Positions 6,783 to 15,354 of a stretch of DNA of 23,408 nt are shown one piece after another. The position numbers and the translations under genes are program-made. The notes under the pieces are model-generated. The model was not told where the DNA came from. It made no database searches and was given only the letters and a program-made list of their open reading frames with translations. Position 1 is the first letter of the stretch, and each line of letters starts with the position of its first letter. The stretch is from Deltaproteobacteria bacterium (GTDB taxonomy: Bacteria > Desulfobacterota > Desulfobacteria > Desulfobacterales > JAUVKB01): NCBI GenBank assembly GCA_030596405.1, contig JAUVKB010000007.1:1-23408 (forward strand), given 5' to 3'.

Positions 6783-8468
6783 ATGAAGCTTACAGGTGCA
6801 CAAATAATGATGAAGGCGCTCAAGGATGAAGGTGTTGACACGATCTTCGGATATCCGGGCGGAGCTGTCTTGGATCTTTATGATGAACTTGATAAAACAG
6901 ATATACATCATATACTTGCACGTCATGAACAGGGCGCTGTCCATGCGGCTGACGGTTATGCAAGAGCCAGCGGAAAGGTCGGTGTCTGTCTGGTAACGTC
7001 GGGACCGGGTGCAACCAATGCGGTAACAGGCATTGCGTCTGCTAATATGGATTCGATTCCACTGGTTGTTTTTACAGGGCAGGTTCCCACGCATCTTATC
7101 GGAAACGATGCTTTTCAGGAGGTGGATATTGTTGGAATTACAAGGCCGTGTACCAAGCATAACTATCTTGTAACGCGCCTTGAGGATCTTTCAAGGGTTA
7201 TCAAAGAAGCTTTTTATATAGCCAGATCAGGACGGCCCGGGCCTGTATTAATCGACATTCCAAAAGATCTTGGAAGCCAGACCATCGATTACACGCCGAT
7301 TAAAGATATTAAGCTCAAATCGTATAATCCAACATATGACCCTAATATAAAACAGTTGCACAAGGTTGTAAGTCTTATAAAAAATGCAAAAAAACCTGTG
7401 ATTTTTGGGGGCGGCGGAATTATTCTTTCAAACTCGTCTAAGTCTCTTACGGAACTTGCCAGAAAAATGCAGATTCCCGTGACTGCCTCTTTGATGGGTT
7501 TAGGGGCATTTCCGGGCTCAGACCCTTTGTGGCTCGGCATGCTTGGCATGCACGGCACTTATCGGGCCAATATGTCTATAGGGAACTGCGATTTGCTTTT
7601 AGCGGTAGGTGTCCGTTTTGATGACAGGGTTACAGGCAAGACAGACGTATTTGCGGCACAGGCAAAAATAGTCCATATTGATATAGACCCCACATCAATA
7701 CACAAGAATGTTCCTGTGGCAATACCTGTCGTGGGGGATTGCAAAATAGCGCTCGATCATCTTAACAGGCTCATAGACAAGGAAGATCTTGGCAATGTCG
7801 CTGAAAAAAGAAAGAAATGGCTCGACCAGATTCAGCAATGGAAAACTTCAACACCTATGACATACAACCAGAAAGATGTAATCAAGCCGCAATATGTAAT
7901 CGATAAACTCTATGAATTAACAAAGGGAAAGGCGATTATTACAACCGAGGTGGGACAAAATCAAATGTGGGCCGCCCAGTATTATCACTTTGATCAGCCA
8001 CGTCATTTTATTACATCCGGCGGTTTGGGTTGCATGGGGTTTGGATTTCCGGCTGCAATAGGCGCTCAGGTCGCATGCCCTGATGAACTCGTAGTCGATA
8101 TCGCCGGCGACGGCAGTATCCAGATGAATATTCAGGAGATGGCAACAGCAGTGCAGTACGGCCTTCCTGTAAAGATCGTAATCTTGAACAACGGATATCT
8201 TGGCATGGTTAGACAATGGCAGGAGCTGTTTTATAAAAAGAGGTATGCCAGCACAAACATGGAGCATGCGCCCGATTTTGTAAAATTGGCACAGGCTTAC
8301 GGGGCGGTCGGTTTAAGGGCTTCCAGACCGGACGAGGTTGAATCAATTTTAAAACAAGGGCTTTTTTCAAAAGACACGGTAATTATGGATTTTATAGTTG
8401 AGCGGGAAGAAAATGTCTATCCGATGGTTCCAGCTGGCGCCCCGATTACAAAAATGCTTTTGGTATAA
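6783..8468 (+). CDS. ilvB: Acetolactate synthase, catalytic (large) subunit
   Basis: This is the thiamine-diphosphate enzyme that condenses pyruvate with pyruvate or 2-ketobutyrate, the first common step to valine/leucine and isoleucine. The N-terminal FGYPGGAVLDLYDEL and RHEQGAVHAADGYARASG include the TPP-activating Glu49. The TPP/metal motif GDGS (442-445) runs through to NNGYLGM about 27 residues later, followed by VRQWQELFY. The length of 561 aa is normal. The start ATG lies 32 bases after ilvD with GGAAAAGGA nearby. Its regulatory subunit follows after 15 bases, so the two are made together. The gene is complete. Confidence 0.97.
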   Translation: MKLTGAQIMMKALKDEGVDTIFGYPGGAVLDLYDELDKTDIHHILARHEQGAVHAADGYARASGKVGVCLVTSGPGATNAVTGIASANMDSIPLVVFTGQVPTHLIGNDAFQEVDIVGITRPCTKHNYLVTRLEDLSRVIKEAFYIARSGRPGPVLIDIPKDLGSQTIDYTPIKDIKLKSYNPTYDPNIKQLHKVVSLIKNAKKPVIFGGGGIILSNSSKSLTELARKMQIPVTASLMGLGAFPGSDPLWLGMLGMHGTYRANMSIGNCDLLLAVGVRFDDRVTGKTDVFAAQAKIVHIDIDPTSIHKNVPVAIPVVGDCKIALDHLNRLIDKEDLGNVAEKRKKWLDQIQQWKTSTPMTYNQKDVIKPQYVIDKLYELTKGKAIITTEVGQNQMWAAQYYHFDQPRHFITSGGLGCMGFGFPAAIGAQVACPDELVVDIAGDGSIQMNIQEMATAVQYGLPVKIVILNNGYLGMVRQWQELFYKKRYASTNMEHAPDFVKLAQAYGAVGLRASRPDEVESILKQGLFSKDTVIMDFIVEREENVYPMVPAGAPITKMLLV

Positions 8469-8483
8469 AATAAGGATGTTATA

Positions 8484-8981
8484 ATGATAAAAGAAAAACA
8501 TGTGCTTTCGATTCTGGTTGAGAACCAGCCCGGCGTGCTTTCCAGGATCGCCGGTCTATTTAGTGGACGCGGTTATAATGTTGAGAGTATCAGCGCTGCT
8601 GAAACGAATGTTCCCAATGAGACACGGATAACCATTACTACCACGGCAGATATGCCTGCAATAGAGCAAATAACAAAGCAGCTTCACAAGTCTATCAATG
8701 TAATAAAAGTGCACGACCTTACCGGAACCGATTTTGTTCAAAGAGAGATGGCTCTTGTCAAGATAAAAGCAAGCCCGGAACATCGTGCTGAAATACTCAG
8801 GATTGTGGATATTTTCAGGTGTAAAGTGGTGGACGTGGGACTGAAGCACTACACGATTGAAATTACCGGTGCTCAAGACAAATTAAGCGCTATATTGGGC
8901 CTGTTAAAGCCGATTGGAATCAAGGAGATTGCCAGAACCGGCGCTATTGCACTTTCCCGTGAACCTAAAAACAATCATTAA
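8484..8981 (+). CDS. ilvN: Acetolactate synthase, regulatory (small) subunit
   Basis: This subunit activates the large subunit and usually confers valine feedback inhibition. The N-terminal ACT domain (about 5-80) begins with the typical HVLSILVENQPGVLSRIAGLFSGRGYNVESI, quoted here only as far as needed for the family: HVLSILVENQPGVLSR. A second ACT-like C-terminal domain (about 85-160) contains VKIKASPEHRAEILRI and LSAILGLLKPIGIKEIARTG, seen as LKPIGIKEIARTG. The length of 165 aa fits IlvH/IlvN proteins. The start is ATG 8484 with AAGGA just upstream. It lies between ilvB and ilvC with short gaps. Confidence 0.96.
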   Translation: MIKEKHVLSILVENQPGVLSRIAGLFSGRGYNVESISAAETNVPNETRITITTTADMPAIEQITKQLHKSINVIKVHDLTGTDFVQREMALVKIKASPEHRAEILRIVDIFRCKVVDVGLKHYTIEITGAQDKLSAILGLLKPIGIKEIARTGAIALSREPKNNH

Positions 8982-8994
8982 AACGGAGGATGAT

Positions 8995-10053
8995 ATGGCG
9001 AAGATCGATTTTGGAGGCACGATAGAAGAAGTAATTACATCGGAAGAATTTTCCATAGAAAAAGCTAAAGAAGCGCTTAAAGATGAAAAGATAGTTGTTC
9101 TTGGATACGGTGTCCAGGGGCCGTCTCAGGCTTTAAACCTGAAAGATAACGGTTTTCCCGTAATAGTGGGACAGCTTGAGGGTGACGAATACTGGGATCG
9201 CGCCGTTGCTGACGGTTTTGTCCCCGGTAAAACACTTTTCCCTATCAAAGAAGCGGTTTTAAAAGGGAGCATTATTATATGGCTGATTTCGGACGCCGGG
9301 CAGGTGGCGACATGGAATATTGTTAAAAGAGCCCTTAGCGAAGGTGATGCTCTTTATTTTTCACACGGGTTTTCAATCGTATATAAAGAACAGACAGGTA
9401 TTATACCTCCTGATAATATTGATGTGATTTTGGTGGCTCCAAAAGGGTCGGGCCGGACAGTGCGCACAAATTTTCTTGAGGGAAGCGGAATCAATTCGAG
9501 TTTTGCAGTATTTCAGGATTTTACCGGCAGGGCAAGGGAAAGGGCGCTTGCCCTCGGAATAGCCATCGGATCGGGCTATCTTTTCCCCACGACGTTTGAA
9601 AAGGAAGTTTACAGCGACCTTACCGGTGAACGGGGTGTTCTGATGGGATGCCTGGCGGGCGTTATGGAGGCACAGTATAATATATTGCGCAAACACGGGC
9701 ACAGTCCGAGTGAAGCCTTTAATGAAACAGTAGAAGAGTTAACCCAGAGTCTTATCCGTCTTGTGGGTGAGAACGGTATGGACTGGATGTTTTCAAACTG
9801 CAGTACCACGGCTCAACGGGGCGCTCTTGATTGGACTCCGAAATTTCGTGATGCCGTGGCCCCTGTGTTTGAAGTATTATATGACAGTGTCAAGTCCGGT
9901 GCGGAGACAAAAAGGGTGCTGGAAGCTAACAGCACACCCGATTATAGAGAAAAACTGCAAAAGGAACTTGATTTAATAAAAAATTCCGAAATGTGGAGAG
10001 CAGGCGCAGCAGTACGTTCTTTAAGGCCTGAGAACAGAAAAAAGAATAAATAA
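8995..10053 (+). CDS. ilvC: Ketol-acid reductoisomerase, fungal/Bacteroidetes-like type
   Basis: IlvC converts acetolactate or acetohydroxybutyrate to dihydroxy acids using NAD(P)H and Mg2+. The Rossmann motif is GYGVQGPSQALNLKDNG (37 on), YFSHGF holds His124, APKGSGRTVR holds Lys150, and SDLTGERG gives metal ligands Asp208 and Glu212. GHSPSEAFNETVEELTQSL (235-253), CSTTAQRGALDW (269-280) and the tail NSTPDYREKL...RSLRPEN closely recall yeast Ilv5 and Bacteroidetes enzymes, not the usual 330-aa proteobacterial class I enzyme. The ATG at 8995 is chosen for CGGAGGATGAT directly upstream. A longer in-frame ORF from 8914 would overlap ilvN. The mature protein is 352 aa. Cofactor preference cannot be read with confidence. 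Likely transfer between lineages is inferred from the family resemblance. Confidence 0.95.
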   Translation: MAKIDFGGTIEEVITSEEFSIEKAKEALKDEKIVVLGYGVQGPSQALNLKDNGFPVIVGQLEGDEYWDRAVADGFVPGKTLFPIKEAVLKGSIIIWLISDAGQVATWNIVKRALSEGDALYFSHGFSIVYKEQTGIIPPDNIDVILVAPKGSGRTVRTNFLEGSGINSSFAVFQDFTGRARERALALGIAIGSGYLFPTTFEKEVYSDLTGERGVLMGCLAGVMEAQYNILRKHGHSPSEAFNETVEELTQSLIRLVGENGMDWMFSNCSTTAQRGALDWTPKFRDAVAPVFEVLYDSVKSGAETKRVLEANSTPDYREKLQKELDLIKNSEMWRAGAAVRSLRPENRKKNK

Positions 10054-10076
10054 TAGAGATTTGCAAGAGCAATATT

Positions 10077-11681
10077 ATGGAACCTGTCCTGATATATGAT
10101 ACTACTTTAAGAGACGGAACCCAGGGGGAAAATGTCAATTTTTCCGCTGAAGAAAAGATTAAAATCGCCAAACAGTTGGATGATATCGGAATACATTATA
10201 TTGAAGGAGGCTGGCCCGGTTCTAATCCTAAGGACAAACAGTTTTTTGACCTGGCAAAACAAAATGTATTCAATAATGCCCGTTTAACAGCTTTTGGTTC
10301 AACACGCAGACCCGGCATTTCTGCTGCTGCTGATTCAAACTTAAAAGCGCTTGTCGAAAGCGGCACATCCGCGGTTACGATTTTTGGAAAGAGCTGGGGA
10401 CTTCATGTTAAGCAGGTCATGGGAAATACTCTAAAAGAAAATATCGCCATGATACGCGATTCGGTCGCTTTTCTGAAAGAAAATGATCGCGAGGTAATCT
10501 ACGATGCAGAGCATTTTTTTGACGGTTATAAGGAAAACAGCGAATATGCGATGCAAACATTGATGGCTGCTGTAGACGGCGGGGCCGGCAGTATTGTTCT
10601 CTGTGACACAAACGGTGGAAGCCTTCCCTTTGAGATTGAATCGATAATAAAAAAAGTGCAACTAACACTTGAGGATAAATACAGGCAGGATAAAGGTTTA
10701 AAACCGGTAAATGTCGGCATTCATGCACACAACGATTGCGGACTGGCTGTGGCAAATTCCATAGCGGCAGTTCAGGCAGGAGCCGTCATGGTTCACGGGA
10801 CGATCAACGGGTATGGAGAAAGATGCGGCAATGCAGACCTTACCTCGATTATTCCGATTCTATGTTTAAAAATGGATTGTCCATCTATTTCCGGGGAAAA
10901 CCTTTCAAAGGTAAAAAAAGTTTCCAGGTTTGTAAGTGAAACTGCCAATATGATCCCTTTAAACAACAGGCCTTTTGTAGGAAAGAGTGCTTTTGCCCAC
11001 AAGGGGGGCATTCATGTAAGTGCTATTATGAAAATTCCGCGGGCATACGAACATATAAATCCTGAACTTGTAGGAAACAAGCGTCGAGTTCTGGTCTCTG
11101 ATCTTTCTGGAAAGAGTAACGTAAAATTTAAGGCCAGGGAACTAGGCGTTGAGCTCGACGGCAGCGGATATGACAGCAGCAGGATCGTTTCTGAAGTAAA
11201 GCGATTAGAGCAGCAGGGGTACCAGTTTGATGTTGCCGACGGGTCATTTAAGATTTTGATGGAAAAGTTTACAGAACAGTTTAAACCTTTGTTTGAACTG
11301 AAATCTTTCAGGGTTCATATTGAAAAAGATAAAGACCGTCTTTGTTCTTCTCACGCTACCATCAAAATATCTGTTGACGGCCTGGAGAAGATTACTGTTG
11401 CTGAAGGGAATGGACCGGTCAGCGCTTTGGACAACGCTCTGCGCAAGGCTCTGGATAAATTTTATCCGGGTTCTTTGGATTCCACGCATCTTGTCGATTT
11501 CAAGGTCAGGGTTATAGACGGCAGGGATGGGACAGGATCAAAGGTAAGGGTTCTTATAGAGTCAAGGGATTATAATGATATCTGGAGCACAATCGGTGTT
11601 TCAGAAGATATTATTGAAGCAAGCTGGCAGGCGCTTGCAGACAGTTTTCAGTATAAATTATCGAAAATGTCTATGCCGTAA
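10077..11681 (+). CDS. cimA: (R)-citramalate synthase
   Basis: CimA condenses pyruvate with acetyl-CoA to citramalate, giving 2-ketobutyrate for isoleucine without threonine. The N-terminal HMGL-like TIM barrel starts with IYDTTLRDGTQGE. Metal and substrate residues are in GIHAHNDCGLAVANS, and GYGERCGNADL follows. The C-terminal third has the LeuA-type regulatory (allosteric) domain. The short DGTQGENVNFSAEEK form and 534 aa match the Geobacter-type citramalate synthase rather than IPMS or homocitrate synthase. It lies 23 bases after ilvC in the same operon, which agrees with a role in isoleucine; no ilvA is in the window. The ribosome site is weak. A 197-base gap follows before leuA. Confidence 0.92.
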   Translation: MEPVLIYDTTLRDGTQGENVNFSAEEKIKIAKQLDDIGIHYIEGGWPGSNPKDKQFFDLAKQNVFNNARLTAFGSTRRPGISAAADSNLKALVESGTSAVTIFGKSWGLHVKQVMGNTLKENIAMIRDSVAFLKENDREVIYDAEHFFDGYKENSEYAMQTLMAAVDGGAGSIVLCDTNGGSLPFEIESIIKKVQLTLEDKYRQDKGLKPVNVGIHAHNDCGLAVANSIAAVQAGAVMVHGTINGYGERCGNADLTSIIPILCLKMDCPSISGENLSKVKKVSRFVSETANMIPLNNRPFVGKSAFAHKGGIHVSAIMKIPRAYEHINPELVGNKRRVLVSDLSGKSNVKFKARELGVELDGSGYDSSRIVSEVKRLEQQGYQFDVADGSFKILMEKFTEQFKPLFELKSFRVHIEKDKDRLCSSHATIKISVDGLEKITVAEGNGPVSALDNALRKALDKFYPGSLDSTHLVDFKVRVIDGRDGTGSKVRVLIESRDYNDIWSTIGVSEDIIEASWQALADSFQYKLSKMSMP

Positions 11682-11741
11682 TTAATTTTGGCGTGAATTT
11701 TATTAAAATGAATAGATTTTTTAATATTAAAGAAGGAATAA

Positions 11742-11816
11742 ATGCCGCGGGACAGAAAGTTTTTCATGTCCTGCGGCCCATGCTTGTCAGAGTTTTGCCC
11801 TGTTTTATTGATATAG
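11742..11816 (+). CDS. Possible small leader ORF before leuA
   Basis: A 24-codon frame starts at ATG 11742 with AAGAAGGAATAA just upstream, a good ribosome site, and ends at TAG 11814-11816. Its last residues are PVLLI, so it carries Val, Leu, Leu and Ile codons right before the stop. It lies in the 197-base gap between cimA and leuA and contains the hairpin 11744-11777. It could be a second attenuation or coupling peptide for leuA, or a chance ORF. No strong terminator follows; a 5-bp stem (11817-11821 with 11835-11839) ending in seven T (11838-11844) is weak. Confidence 0.35.
   Translation: MPRDRKFFMSCGPCLSEFCPVLLI
11744..11777 (+). repeat. GC-rich hairpin in the cimA-leuA gap
   Basis: GCCGCGGGACA (11744-11754) pairs with TGTCCTGCGGC (11767-11777), an 11-bp stem with one G-T pair and a 12-base loop. 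It stands out from AT-rich surroundings. No T run follows, so it is not an ordinary intrinsic terminator. It may be an mRNA processing or stability element, or part of a leuA leader. Confidence 0.6.
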
Positions 11817-11878
11817 AGCCTATATTTTTCAAGAAGGTTTTTTTAATGTAGAATGTTTTAGAAAAAAGGAGCAAAACA

Positions 11879-13417
11879 ATGAATGATCGTATTTATATTT
11901 TTGATACAACGTTAAGAGACGGTGAGCAGTCCCCTGGAGCCAGTATGAATACCGCTGAAAAGCTGAGGCTTGCAGTGCAGTTGGAAAAGCTCGGTGTAGA
12001 TATTTTAGAAGCCGGTTTTCCTGCATCCTCAGAAGGAGATTTTGAGGCTGTTTACAAAATAGCCGAAAGACTGAAACATACCGAGGTCGCTGCGCTGGCA
12101 CGAACCTCTAAAGGAGATATAGACCGTGCCTGGGGAGCGGTCCAAAACGCGGTTAAACCGAGGATACATACTTTTATCGCTACTTCTGATATCCACATGA
12201 AATACAAGTTGAACATGTCAAGGGATGAGGTGGTCAAGGCCGCCGTTGAGTCGGTCAGGTATGCCAAATCTTTTACCGATAATATTGAATTTTCTTCAGA
12301 GGATGGCTCCAGAAGTGATCGTGATTTTCTTTGCAAAATTTTTGAAGCCGCCATTGAAGCAGGCGCTACGACGATTAATTTGCCGGATACTGTCGGGTAT
12401 GCCATTCCCCAGGAATTTTCAGACCTTGTAAAATACGTCATTGCCCATACCCCTAATATTAACAAGGCGGTTTTTAGTGTGCATTGTCATAATGATCTCG
12501 GTCTTGCCACTGCCAACACACTTGCCGCTATAAACGCCGGAGCAAGGCAGGCGGAAGTTACAATAAACGGAATTGGAGAAAGGGCCGGCAATACTTCGCT
12601 TGAAGAAATAGTAATGGGAATGCATACAAGACCAAATTTTTTCAATGTATCTACACAAATTGATACTGAACAGATTTATCCTACAAGCAGACTTGTTAGT
12701 ATGATAACGGGTATCATGGTACAGCCCAACAAGGCCGTTGTGGGAGCTAATGCATTTGCTCATGAAGCAGGAATTCATCAGGATGGTGTTTTGAAAAACC
12801 CCATGACATATGAAATAATGAAGCCTGAAACAGTAGGGTTAAGTACTAATAAGCTTGTACTGGGCAAACATTCGGGTAGACATGCCCTTCACTCACGCTT
12901 AAAGGAGATGGGATACGATCTTTCCGATGATGAACTAAAGCTTGTCTTTACAAAATTTAAAGATCTTGCGGACAAGAAAAAACATGTTGTAGATGAAGAC
13001 TTGGAAGTTCTTGTTACTGAGGGTATTTTGCGGGCAGCCGATATTTTTCGCCTTGAATATTTGCACGTGACATGCGGGACAACCGTTCTCCCCATGGCAA
13101 GCGTCAAGCTTACAATAAACGGCAGATCGGTGCAGGGTGCCGGTTATGGTAATGGTCCGATCGATTCTGTTTTTAACACAATAGCAAAACTTACAGGAAT
13201 GGAACCCGACTTATTGAGGTTTTCCGTTAGCGCGCTTACCGGCGGCACAGATTCGATGGGGGAGGTCACGGTACGTTTAAGCGATAACGGGCTGGTCGCA
13301 CTCGGCAAGGGGGGGGATCCCGATATTATAACAGCAAGCGCCAAGTCTTATATTGATGGGCTAAACAGACTGGAATATTTAAAAACCCATCCGGTCAAAA
13401 CATCAGAAGCACTGTAA
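11879..13417 (+). CDS. leuA: 2-isopropylmalate synthase
   Basis: LeuA condenses 2-ketoisovalerate with acetyl-CoA, the first committed step of leucine synthesis. FDTTLRDGEQSPGASM opens the catalytic TIM barrel. SVHCHNDLGLATANTLAAI provides metal-binding histidines, and GIGERAGNTSLEEIVMG and HEAGIHQDGVLKNPMTYEI are typical of bacterial LeuA form 1. The C-terminal LeuA dimer/regulatory domain (about 390-500) ends with GGTDSMGEVTVRL. The length of 512 aa is normal. AAAAAAGGAG upstream of ATG 11879 is a good ribosome site. It probably belongs to the ilv operon but has its own 197-base leader with a hairpin, so separate control is possible. A long inverted repeat closes the operon downstream. Confidence 0.97.
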   Translation: MNDRIYIFDTTLRDGEQSPGASMNTAEKLRLAVQLEKLGVDILEAGFPASSEGDFEAVYKIAERLKHTEVAALARTSKGDIDRAWGAVQNAVKPRIHTFIATSDIHMKYKLNMSRDEVVKAAVESVRYAKSFTDNIEFSSEDGSRSDRDFLCKIFEAAIEAGATTINLPDTVGYAIPQEFSDLVKYVIAHTPNINKAVFSVHCHNDLGLATANTLAAINAGARQAEVTINGIGERAGNTSLEEIVMGMHTRPNFFNVSTQIDTEQIYPTSRLVSMITGIMVQPNKAVVGANAFAHEAGIHQDGVLKNPMTYEIMKPETVGLSTNKLVLGKHSGRHALHSRLKEMGYDLSDDELKLVFTKFKDLADKKKHVVDEDLEVLVTEGILRAADIFRLEYLHVTCGTTVLPMASVKLTINGRSVQGAGYGNGPIDSVFNTIAKLTGMEPDLLRFSVSALTGGTDSMGEVTVRLSDNGLVALGKGGDPDIITASAKSYIDGLNRLEYLKTHPVKTSEAL

Positions 13418-13430
13418 GGCGTTCAATAAT

Positions 13431-13479
13431 ATTAAATTCTTCTTTCCCGACTATCGGTTCCCGGAAAGAAGAATTTAAT
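13431..13479. terminator. Bidirectional terminator between leuA and the leftward operon
   Basis: ATTAAATTCTTCTTTCC (13431-13447) and GGAAAGAAGAATTTAAT (13463-13479) form a perfect 17-bp stem with a 15-base loop, placed between two convergent genes. The A/T-rich base of the stem gives each strand a T-rich 3' arm. It probably ends both the ilv-leu operon and the radical SAM transcript. Confidence 0.82.
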
Positions 13480-13525
13480 GATTTTTAAAAACGCTCGCAA
13501 AGAATTTTCACATGAGCACCTTAAT

Positions 13526-14620
13526 TTAAAAGCTTGATCCCATATTTATCTTGCCGTCTTCGATGGTGGTGTCCGGTATAATTTTCAGGTATTTGATGTT
13601 AAATTTTTCTTTAAGTTTTTTGATATTTTCATTTTTCAGCCCCCTCATTTTGGAAACACTTTTGGGGTGAACTTTTATGGTGATCGTATCAATCGAATTT
13701 TTATTTGGTGAACTTTTATTCGATTCCAGACCGGATTCTATGATAGATGTGGCCATGTCAAGAAAAATTTCTGAATAGACCAGGTGGCCGAATGCAGGAT
13801 GATACGGCCCCGCCAGGATCGTTGATTTTTTTTCAAGATTATCTGAGGCCTGAAGTCCCATGCGTATCACCGGAATTTTTTTTTTGCTGAATAAATTGTA
13901 AAGATCTTTAACAAGGGTAATGCATTCTTCAAGGGATAAAGGGATATATTCCCCTTGTTTATACCATTGTGCAAGAAGACTCTTTTCAAGAACTACGGCA
14001 GGATAGATTCTGACAAAATCAGGGGAAAGATCTGCAATACGGCGGCCTGTGGAAAGCGCCTTGCTTGCATTGTCGCCGGGGAGCCCGACCATCATTTGCA
14101 TGCCGATTTCATAATTTCGCTCTTTTAGGAGGCGGACGGATCGTTCCGTGTCTAAAGATGTGTGGCCACGCTTAGACAGGGCCAGCACATGGTCGTCCAT
14201 AGATTGTACGCCGATTTCGATTGTTCTTACTGGAAACTGTTTTAATATGTCGAGTTTTTTACGGTCTATGGTATCCGGGCGTGTGGAAAACCGGATGCCG
14301 TCAACGGACCCTTTTTTTACAAATTTTGTGGCTTCTTGAAGTAAATATATTATAAGATCATTTTTCAGGCCTAAAAAATTTCCGCCATAAAATGCGATTT
14401 GAACCGGATTTCTTTTTTTTCCACTGTAATTAAGAAACTTTTCTATTTGCTGGTGAAGATTTTCAAAGGAATTTTCCCCAGATTTTGTGTTTGTAATAGC
14501 GGTTTGGTTACAGAAGGCACACTGGTGAGGACATCCTAAATGGGGTAAAAAAACCGGAACAATAAAAGGCCGACAGCCGGATTTTTTTTGAGAGAGTTTT
14601 TTTTCATCAAATAGGATCAA
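13526..14620 (-). CDS. Elp3-like radical SAM protein without acetyltransferase domain
   Basis: This radical SAM enzyme has a [4Fe-4S] cluster motif CPHQCAFC (Cys30, 34, 37, the CxxxCxxC form), followed by QIAFYGGNFLG, FSTRPD, IEIGVQSMDD and MQMMVGLPGD, the order seen in Elp3-type and coproporphyrinogen-like radical SAM proteins. A C-terminal extension with LAGPYHPAFGHLVYSEIF matches the Elp3 radical SAM C-terminal region, but no GNAT domain follows. The length of 364 aa fits this short bacterial group. Its substrate is not known. Its ATG overlaps the rnc stop by 4 bases, so they are translationally coupled, which hints at RNA modification or processing. Confident as radical SAM, unsure on role. 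Confidence 0.88.
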   Translation of the reverse strand: MILFDEKKLSQKKSGCRPFIVPVFLPHLGCPHQCAFCNQTAITNTKSGENSFENLHQQIEKFLNYSGKKRNPVQIAFYGGNFLGLKNDLIIYLLQEATKFVKKGSVDGIRFSTRPDTIDRKKLDILKQFPVRTIEIGVQSMDDHVLALSKRGHTSLDTERSVRLLKERNYEIGMQMMVGLPGDNASKALSTGRRIADLSPDFVRIYPAVVLEKSLLAQWYKQGEYIPLSLEECITLVKDLYNLFSKKKIPVIRMGLQASDNLEKKSTILAGPYHPAFGHLVYSEIFLDMATSIIESGLESNKSSPNKNSIDTITIKVHPKSVSKMRGLKNENIKKLKEKFNIKYLKIIPDTTIEDGKINMGSSF

Positions 14621-15306
14621 GATCTCTTTTTTAGAATCTGAAGGGCTTTTTTTGCTGCATCCTGCTCCGCCATTTTTTTACTCTTCCCAATCCCTTCGGT
14701 TTGAAGTTCATTTACATTTAACCATACTCTAAAAGTTTTATCGTGGTCCGGACCGCTTTCATCAATAACAATATAGATAGGCGTTACTTTTTGGGTAAAC
14801 TGGACTATTTCTTGCAGTTGGCTTTTGTAATCGTTATTTGCAGTCGGCTTGGTGATAGACTTTAGTGCGGAAGAAAAATGTCTTTCAATAAATTTAAACG
14901 CGGCATAAAAACCGTCGTCAAGATAGACTGCCGCAATTATAGCTTCACATGTGTCAGCCAATATCGATTTTTTGTTCCGCCCGTTTGTTTGGGTTTCTCC
15001 CTTGCCAAGCTGGATATAAGAACCTATACCGATCGTTAAGGCAATCTCTGCAAGCTGTGATTCATTGACAAGATTGGCGCGCATCCTGGACAAGTTCCCC
15101 TCTTTTAAATCTGGATAGCGTTGCATGAGAATATGTCCAATAACCAGATTTAAAACAGCATCGCCAAGAAACTCCAAACACTCGTTATCTCTAATATCAG
15201 TGCCCACCTGCTCGTTGACGAATGAACTGTGACGAAGACTTTCTTTAAGAAAATTTATAGTTTTAAATTTGTATGCAAGTTTATGCTCTAATTCATAAAA
15301 ATCCAT
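14617..15306 (-). CDS. rnc: Ribonuclease III
   Basis: RNase III cuts double-stranded RNA in rRNA and mRNA processing. The signature NECLEFLGDAVLNLVI (41-56) contains catalytic Asp49. ADTCEAIIAAVYLD (117-130) supplies Asp118 and Glu121. A C-terminal double-stranded RNA-binding domain (about 155-226) begins with NDYKSQLQEIVQ and ends with KKMAEQDAAKKAL. The length of 229 aa is normal. It lies between the PHP gene (48 bases) and the overlapping radical SAM gene in a leftward run, without its usual partner era. Confidence 0.97.
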   Translation of the reverse strand: MDFYELEHKLAYKFKTINFLKESLRHSSFVNEQVGTDIRDNECLEFLGDAVLNLVIGHILMQRYPDLKEGNLSRMRANLVNESQLAEIALTIGIGSYIQLGKGETQTNGRNKKSILADTCEAIIAAVYLDDGFYAAFKFIERHFSSALKSITKPTANNDYKSQLQEIVQFTQKVTPIYIVIDESGPDHDKTFRVWLNVNELQTEGIGKSKKMAEQDAAKKALQILKKRS

Positions 15307-15354
15307 ATTATATCATAATTATATTGGCGGATTATATTGTTTTAGATTTTCGTT

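Noticed and set aside
8914..8994. Upstream in-frame start for ilvC
   Set aside because: It would overlap ilvN by 68 bases; ATG 8995 has GGAGG directly upstream and gives the family N-terminus.
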